From: Rubricoccus sp963708165
GTDB lineage: Bacteria; Bacteroidota; Rhodothermia; Rhodothermales; Rubricoccaceae
NCBI GenBank assembly: GCA_963708165.1
Contig: OY970187.1
Span: 1,302,001 to 1,366,000 of the forward strand
Length of the DNA stretch: 64,000 nucleotides
Direction of reading: 5' to 3'
This document shows, in pieces, positions 60,138 to 64,000 of this stretch. Position 1 is the first letter of the stretch; the number at the start of each line of letters is the position of its first letter. The notes under the pieces were generated by a model that saw only the letters and a list, made by a program, of their open reading frames with translations, did not search any database and had not been told where the DNA came from. Made by a program: the position numbers and the translations under genes.

Positions 60138-60680
60138 ATGCTTCGCCTGCTCATTCTCGTTCTCGCCGTTTCCGCCAGCGGCTGCGCGTCTGTGGGGACG
60201 CCCATACAGGCGACGACGCTCGCCGAAGTCAATCAGCATCTGCGCAAACGCTCCGACGATCGCGCGCGCACCATCGAGTTGGTTCGGGGCGGCAGTATCC
60301 GCGCGTTCAACATTGAGGTGAACGAAGAGGAAACGACCTGGACCCCGACCTCCGCGGGCGTGCCCACGCGCAGAATGTCTACATCTGACGTCCGACAGAT
60401 CCATACTCCCAGGTTGAGCCCGAAAGACACGAAAGTGCTGATACCTGTCGCGGGAATAGCGGTTGGCGCTTCCTTTGGAGCACTCGCTGTGGGAAACGAA
60501 TGTCCGACATGCGGTATCGGCCCAGGCTTGGCCCAACTATTCGGCTCCATAGTGGGAGGAGCCGTCGGCCTGTTTGCCGGAGGCGCCATCATGTCTAACG
60601 TCGGGACAGACTACACCGTGATCTACCAGGCTCCGCTCTCGCGCTATACCGACGTGGCGCCAGAGGCTGCGCCCAACTGA
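60138..60680 (+). CDS. lipoprotein with glycine-zipper-like membrane segment
   Basis: 180 residues. Lipobox ASGC with the mature Cys near residue 16. A polar middle part is followed by two Gly/Ala-rich hydrophobic stretches (IPVAGIAVGASFGALAVGN and LFGSIVGGAVGLFAGGAIM) with the GxxxG spacing of glycine zippers. No family is recognised. The stop is followed at once by the iterated motif. Confidence 0.65.
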   Translation: MLRLLILVLAVSASGCASVGTPIQATTLAEVNQHLRKRSDDRARTIELVRGGSIRAFNIEVNEEETTWTPTSAGVPTRRMSTSDVRQIHTPRLSPKDTKVLIPVAGIAVGASFGALAVGNECPTCGIGPGLAQLFGSIVGGAVGLFAGGAIMSNVGTDYTVIYQAPLSRYTDVAPEAAPN

Positions 60681-60751
60681 GCCTCTGGCGGATTCCCGCA
60701 CGCTCCATCGCGGCGCGGCTAGCTTCACGGCCCACCAACCCCCGAGACGCA

Positions 60752-61477
60752 ATGGGCCGGATGTTCGAGAAGCGCAAGCACACCATGTTCGCGCGCTACG
60801 ACCGCATGGCGAAGCAGTTTTCCCGCATCGGGAAAGACATCGTGATCGCGGTCAAGGCCGGGGGGCCAGACCCGGACATGAACCCGCAGCTCCGGCGCGT
60901 GGTGCAGAACGCCAAGGGCGTCAACATGCCCAAAGACAAGGTGGATGCGGCCATCAAGCGGGCCATGGGCAAGGACACCGCCAGCTACGACGAGGTGCTC
61001 TACGAGGGCTACGGCCCGCACGGCGTGCCGATGCTCGTCGAGGCTGCGACCGACAACGTCAACCGGACCGTGGGCAACCTGCGGGCGCTGTTCAACCGCG
61101 GCGACGGCAACCTGGGCACCTCGGGCTCGGTCTCGTTCCAGTTCGCCAAGATGGGCGCCTTCTCGCTCGCGCCAGAGGCCGTGCCCGACCGCGACGAACT
61201 GGAGCTGGAACTGATCGACGAGGGCCTGGAAACGCTGGAGGACGGCACGACCGAGGACGGCCGCGAGGTCGTCGTCGCGCGGTGCGCGTTCGCGGATTTC
61301 GGCACGATGCAGAAGGCGCTGGAGGCGCGCGGCATCGAGCCTGTGGCCGCCGAGATCGAGTGGGTGCCGACCACACCCATCGAACTCCCGGATGAGCAGG
61401 CCGACGCGGTGCTCGAGCTCGTCGCCAAGCTGGAGGAGGACGAGGACGTGCAGAAGGTCTTTCACAACCTCGCGTAG
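60752..61477 (+). CDS. YebC/PmpR-family protein
   Basis: 241 residues, normal YebC length. Motifs: FARYDRMAKQFSRIGKDI, NPQLRRVVQNAKGVNMPKDKVDAAIKRA, YEGYGPHGVPMLVE, NRTVGNLRALFNRGDGNLGTSGSV. YebC/PmpR was annotated as a transcription factor and more recently as a ribosome-associated factor helping proline-rich translation. The start MGRMFEKRKHTMF diverges from the usual MAGHSKW opening. It stands alone between lipoprotein and DMT genes. Confidence 0.9.
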   Translation: MGRMFEKRKHTMFARYDRMAKQFSRIGKDIVIAVKAGGPDPDMNPQLRRVVQNAKGVNMPKDKVDAAIKRAMGKDTASYDEVLYEGYGPHGVPMLVEAATDNVNRTVGNLRALFNRGDGNLGTSGSVSFQFAKMGAFSLAPEAVPDRDELELELIDEGLETLEDGTTEDGREVVVARCAFADFGTMQKALEARGIEPVAAEIEWVPTTPIELPDEQADAVLELVAKLEEDEDVQKVFHNLA

Positions 61478-61490
61478 CGCCTCTGGCGCC

Positions 61491-61545
61491 GGGTTCCGGG
61501 TTCCGGGTTCCGGGTTCCGGGTTCCGGGTTCCGGGTAAAGCTGCC
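61491..61545. repeat. heptamer array with TAAAGCTGCC tail
   Basis: A GGTTCCG array (61491-61534) and tail TAAAGCTGCC (61536-61545). The palindrome expected next is present only as a degenerate CGCGCCCTGGCAGTGG. Confidence 0.75.
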
Positions 61546-61667
61546 TTGCGCGCGCCCTGGCAGTGGAGAAGGCTGCAGGGCGGAATGCGTTTGCCTCTGG
61601 TGCCAGAGGGGACCACTCGCAGCCCACCAGTCGCACTAGAGATCGTCCCGCGCCAGAGGCCTTCCCG

Positions 61668-61685
61668 CGCCAGAGGCCTCTGGCG
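61668..61685. repeat. 18-bp palindrome (CGCCAGAGG-first)
   Basis: CGCCAGAGGCCTCTGGCG, 25 bases before the start of the transporter gene. Confidence 0.9.
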
Positions 61686-61709
61686 TAGGCGTCTATTTCA
61701 CCGCTCCTC

Positions 61710-62690
61710 GTGCAGACCCACGCCGCCGACCGTCTCGGCATCAGCCTCGCCGTTCTCTCCGCCGCCACCTGGGCGCTGGCGGGCGTGTGGGTGCGACTGC
61801 TTCCCGGCGTGCCTCTGGCGACGATCGTGATGGGCCGCCTGGCGCTGGCCTTCGTCGCGCTGGCGCCGCTGGCGTTCGTGCGGCGGCGCGAGCTGCGCTT
61901 CCCGCCAGAGGCCTGGGCACTGGCGGCGCTCATGGTGGCGTACTACGGCTGCGCGGTCGCGGCCTTCCGGTTCACGGCCGTTGCCGAGGGCACGCTGTTC
62001 GTCAACATCTCGCCGCTGTTCGCGGTCGCGTGGGCCGTCGCCAGAGGCGAGCCGGTGCACCGCGGCGAGGCGTGGGGCACGGCGCTGGCACTTCTGGGCG
62101 TGGCCGTGATTCTGCTTCCGGGGCTCATCGCGGGGACAGATGGTGGGCGCGAGCGGCTCATCGGCGATGGCTTCGCGCTCGTGGCCGCGCTGGGCATGGC
62201 GGCCTACGCCATCGCGTTTAGCCGCCTGCGCGCCCGCAACCGCGCGCCCCAGCCTCTGGCGGTGACGTGGCTCACGTTCGCGCTGGGAACCGCGGGCGCC
62301 GCCGGGCTCTGGGCCGTGCAGGGCGGCGCGGCACTCGCGGGGTTGGACACGCCTCTGGCGTGGAGTGCGCTTGTGGGCCTCGCGCTCGTCACCACGGCCA
62401 TTCCCACGTTCGCGTACAGCGTCGCCACGAGCCGTCTGGCGCCCATCCTCGCCACGACGGTGCGACTGCTCACGCCCGCCTTTGCCGCCGTCGCGGCGTG
62501 GCTCGCGCTGGGGGAGGTGCCGACCGTGTGGCTCGCGCCCGGCGGCGCGTTGGTGCTGGGCGGGCTGCTGCTCTCGGTCCGCGCGAAAACCGCCTCTGGC
62601 GCCAGAGGCGGCGGGTCTTTGCCAGAGGCGGCCTCTCCGCGCCAAACGCGCGGAGCCTCTGGCGGGCGCCGTCGTACGGGCGGCAGATGA
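61710..62690 (+). CDS. EamA/DMT-superfamily exporter
   Basis: 326 residues from GTG with about ten transmembrane helices arranged as two five-helix EamA repeats (AVLSAATWALAGVWVRLL in the first, GFALVAALGMAAYAIAFS in the second). EamA transporters export amino acids or metabolites; the substrate is unknown. The last 40 residues are a soluble, motif-encoded tail (TASGARGGG, PEAASPRQTRGASGG). Its TGA overlaps the next ATG (ATGA), so both transporters are coupled. Confidence 0.85.
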   Translation: MQTHAADRLGISLAVLSAATWALAGVWVRLLPGVPLATIVMGRLALAFVALAPLAFVRRRELRFPPEAWALAALMVAYYGCAVAAFRFTAVAEGTLFVNISPLFAVAWAVARGEPVHRGEAWGTALALLGVAVILLPGLIAGTDGGRERLIGDGFALVAALGMAAYAIAFSRLRARNRAPQPLAVTWLTFALGTAGAAGLWAVQGGAALAGLDTPLAWSALVGLALVTTAIPTFAYSVATSRLAPILATTVRLLTPAFAAVAAWLALGEVPTVWLAPGGALVLGGLLLSVRAKTASGARGGGSLPEAASPRQTRGASGGRRRTGGR

Positions 62691-64000
62691 GCACGCCAGA
62701 GGACCCTGCTCCCGACGAAGGCCGACGCCCCGGCGCCTCTGGCGCCGAGGCCGAGGTGGACCACCAGGAAGGTGCGCACGCAGCCAAGCAGGACCCGTTT
62801 GCGTCGCTGCGGCACGCAAGTTTTGCGGTGTACCTGATTGGCAGCCTGATCTCCAACGCGGGCAACCAGATGCGCGTCGTCGCGGTCGGCTGGGAGGTGT
62901 ACGCGCGGACGGGCACGGCGCTCAGCCTGGGGCTGATTGGGCTGACGCTCGCGCTCCCGGTCTTGCTCCTCGCTCTGCCCGCAGGCGCCGCGGCGGACCG
63001 CTACCCGCGCAAGAGGCTCATCCAGATCGCGCAGGCCGGGCTCGCAGCCTCTGGCGCAGGCCTGGCGTGGGTATCGTTTACCGGCGGCCCCATCGCGCTG
63101 ACGTACCTGTTCCTGCTGGGCACGGGCGTGTTCCGCGCGATCGGGTGGCCCGCCTCGCAGGCCATCGTGACGGGCCTGGTGCCGACGCGCGTGTTCGCCA
63201 ACGCGACGATGTGGCGCAGCGTGGCCTACCAACTCGCGTCCACGCTCGGGCCTCTGGCGGGCGGGTTTCTCGTCGCGTGGTACAGCCCGGGCATCGTGTA
63301 CCTGGCCGATGCCGCCTCCAGCGTGGTCCTTCTGGCCTGCCTCGTTTTCGTCTTCCCGGCGCCGCAGGCGCGCTCGCCAGAGGCCCGCTCGTGGCGCAGC
63401 GTGCTGCAGGGCGTGCGGTTCGTGCGCCGCCAGCCAGTCATCCTCTCCACGATCTCGCTGGACATGGTGGCGGTCCTCTTCGGCGGCGCGACGGCGCTGT
63501 TGCCCATCTACGCGACCGACATCCTGGGCGTCGGCGCCGAGGGCTTCGGATGGATGCGCGCGATGCCCTCGCTGGGCGCCATCACGATGGGCCTCTCGCT
63601 CGCGCTGCTCCCGCCGATGCGCCGCGCCGGGCGCACGCTGCTCGTCGCCGTCGCGGCGTTCGGCGTCTCGACGATCGTGTTCGGGCTCTCGACCAGCTTC
63701 CCGCTTTCGCTTGCGGCGCTGTTCTGTCTGGGCGCAGCCGACAACATCTCGGTCGTCGTCCGCTCCACGGTTCTGCAGCTTCTCACGCCCGACGAGATGC
63801 GCGGGCGCGTGGGCGCCGTCAACGCGGTCTTTATCGGCACCAGCAACGAGATCGGCGAGCTGGAATCCGGCACGCTCGCGAGCTTTATCGGTGCCGTGCC
63901 GACGGTCGTCTTCGGCGGCGCGATGACGCTGCTGACGGTCGGGGCTGCGGCGTGGATCTGGCCACCGCTGCGCCGCCTGGGCGCGCTCGAAGACCTGGAG
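62687..64000 (+). CDS. MFS transporter of the enterobactin-exporter type (3' end outside window)
   Basis: 438 residues are visible and no stop occurs before the edge. A hydrophilic, motif-rich N-terminus (about 40 residues) precedes ten or more transmembrane helices, with SLISNAGNQMRVVAVGWEVY, GLTLALPVLLLALPAGAAADRYPRKRLI (MFS signature between helices 2 and 3) and LLTPDEMRGRVGAVNAVFIG. The pattern matches MFS_3/EntS-like exporters. Start ATG at 62687 overlaps the EamA stop by four bases. The substrate is unknown. Confidence 0.87.
   Translation, partial: MSTPEDPAPDEGRRPGASGAEAEVDHQEGAHAAKQDPFASLRHASFAVYLIGSLISNAGNQMRVVAVGWEVYARTGTALSLGLIGLTLALPVLLLALPAGAAADRYPRKRLIQIAQAGLAASGAGLAWVSFTGGPIALTYLFLLGTGVFRAIGWPASQAIVTGLVPTRVFANATMWRSVAYQLASTLGPLAGGFLVAWYSPGIVYLADAASSVVLLACLVFVFPAPQARSPEARSWRSVLQGVRFVRRQPVILSTISLDMVAVLFGGATALLPIYATDILGVGAEGFGWMRAMPSLGAITMGLSLALLPPMRRAGRTLLVAVAAFGVSTIVFGLSTSFPLSLAALFCLGAADNISVVVRSTVLQLLTPDEMRGRVGAVNAVFIGTSNEIGELESGTLASFIGAVPTVVFGGAMTLLTVGAAAWIWPPLRRLGALEDLE

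Overview
This window looks like chromosome from a high-GC marine relative of Rubricoccus/Rubrivirga (Rhodothermota, the Bacteroidota side of the tree). The reasons are a PorX-type regulator plus a protein with a type IX secretion sorting domain, start sites without Shine-Dalgarno sequences, and a 16S rRNA whose 3' tail lacks the CCUCC anti-Shine-Dalgarno core. The genus is inferred; a 16S comparison would settle it.

Layout. 1-4.3 kb: a 5'-nucleotidase lipoprotein (cut by the window edge), a CbpA-like J-protein and, divergently, biotin carboxylase. 4.3-9.8 kb: a complete minus-strand rRNA operon (16S, tRNA-Ile, tRNA-Ala, 23S, 5S) with promoter, processing stems and terminator. 10-14.4 kb: a PASTA protein, then a minus-strand run tmk, metallophosphoesterase, fur-like, phzF-like, pyrR. 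14.5-21.7 kb: TPR protein, aroE, yfiH-type, recJ and two Tat-exported ferritin-like proteins. 21.8-28.3 kb: DUF2945, subtilase, PorX, an exported protein and an oxidoreductase. 28.4-34.9 kb: a compact operon of two DUF4178 proteins, a small membrane protein, DUF350, a membrane-fused spermidine-synthase-like protein, AdoMet decarboxylase and an SPFH/GYF_2 protein. This is the best candidate in the window for an under-described multi-gene system. 35-43 kb: exported proteins, a phosphodiesterase, a SpoIIE-type phosphatase, trpF, a T9SS cargo protein and a GlmU-like protein. 43.2-45.6 kb: a lower-GC pair of lipoprotein genes, the first with a 12-C tract beside its start codon. 45.8-54.8 kb: typA, a Uma2 protein, two unknowns, a GH13 lipoprotein and a lytic transglycosylase. 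55-60 kb: a receiver-adenylate cyclase followed at once by a giant beta-propeller histidine kinase. 60-64 kb: a lipoprotein, YebC, a DMT exporter and an MFS exporter (cut by the window edge).

The dominant signal is a hyper-iterated sequence, CCTCTGGCG/CGCCAGAGG, scattered on both strands, in all reading frames and between genes (seven exact matches to its 8-base core in 11,500-12,400). Two copies often meet head to head as perfect 18-bp palindromes, and these sit preferentially right at stop codons. The density resembles cyanobacterial HIP1, while the inverted pairs at gene ends resemble neisserial DNA-uptake sequences. The rRNA operon, the cbpA-accC block and the 43.2-45.6 kb lipoprotein pair are nearly free of it.

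About ten single-base-type frame breaks interrupt conserved genes (accC, typA, GH13, transglycosylase and others). Base-calling errors are the simplest explanation, so these genes are annotated at full length with the break noted.
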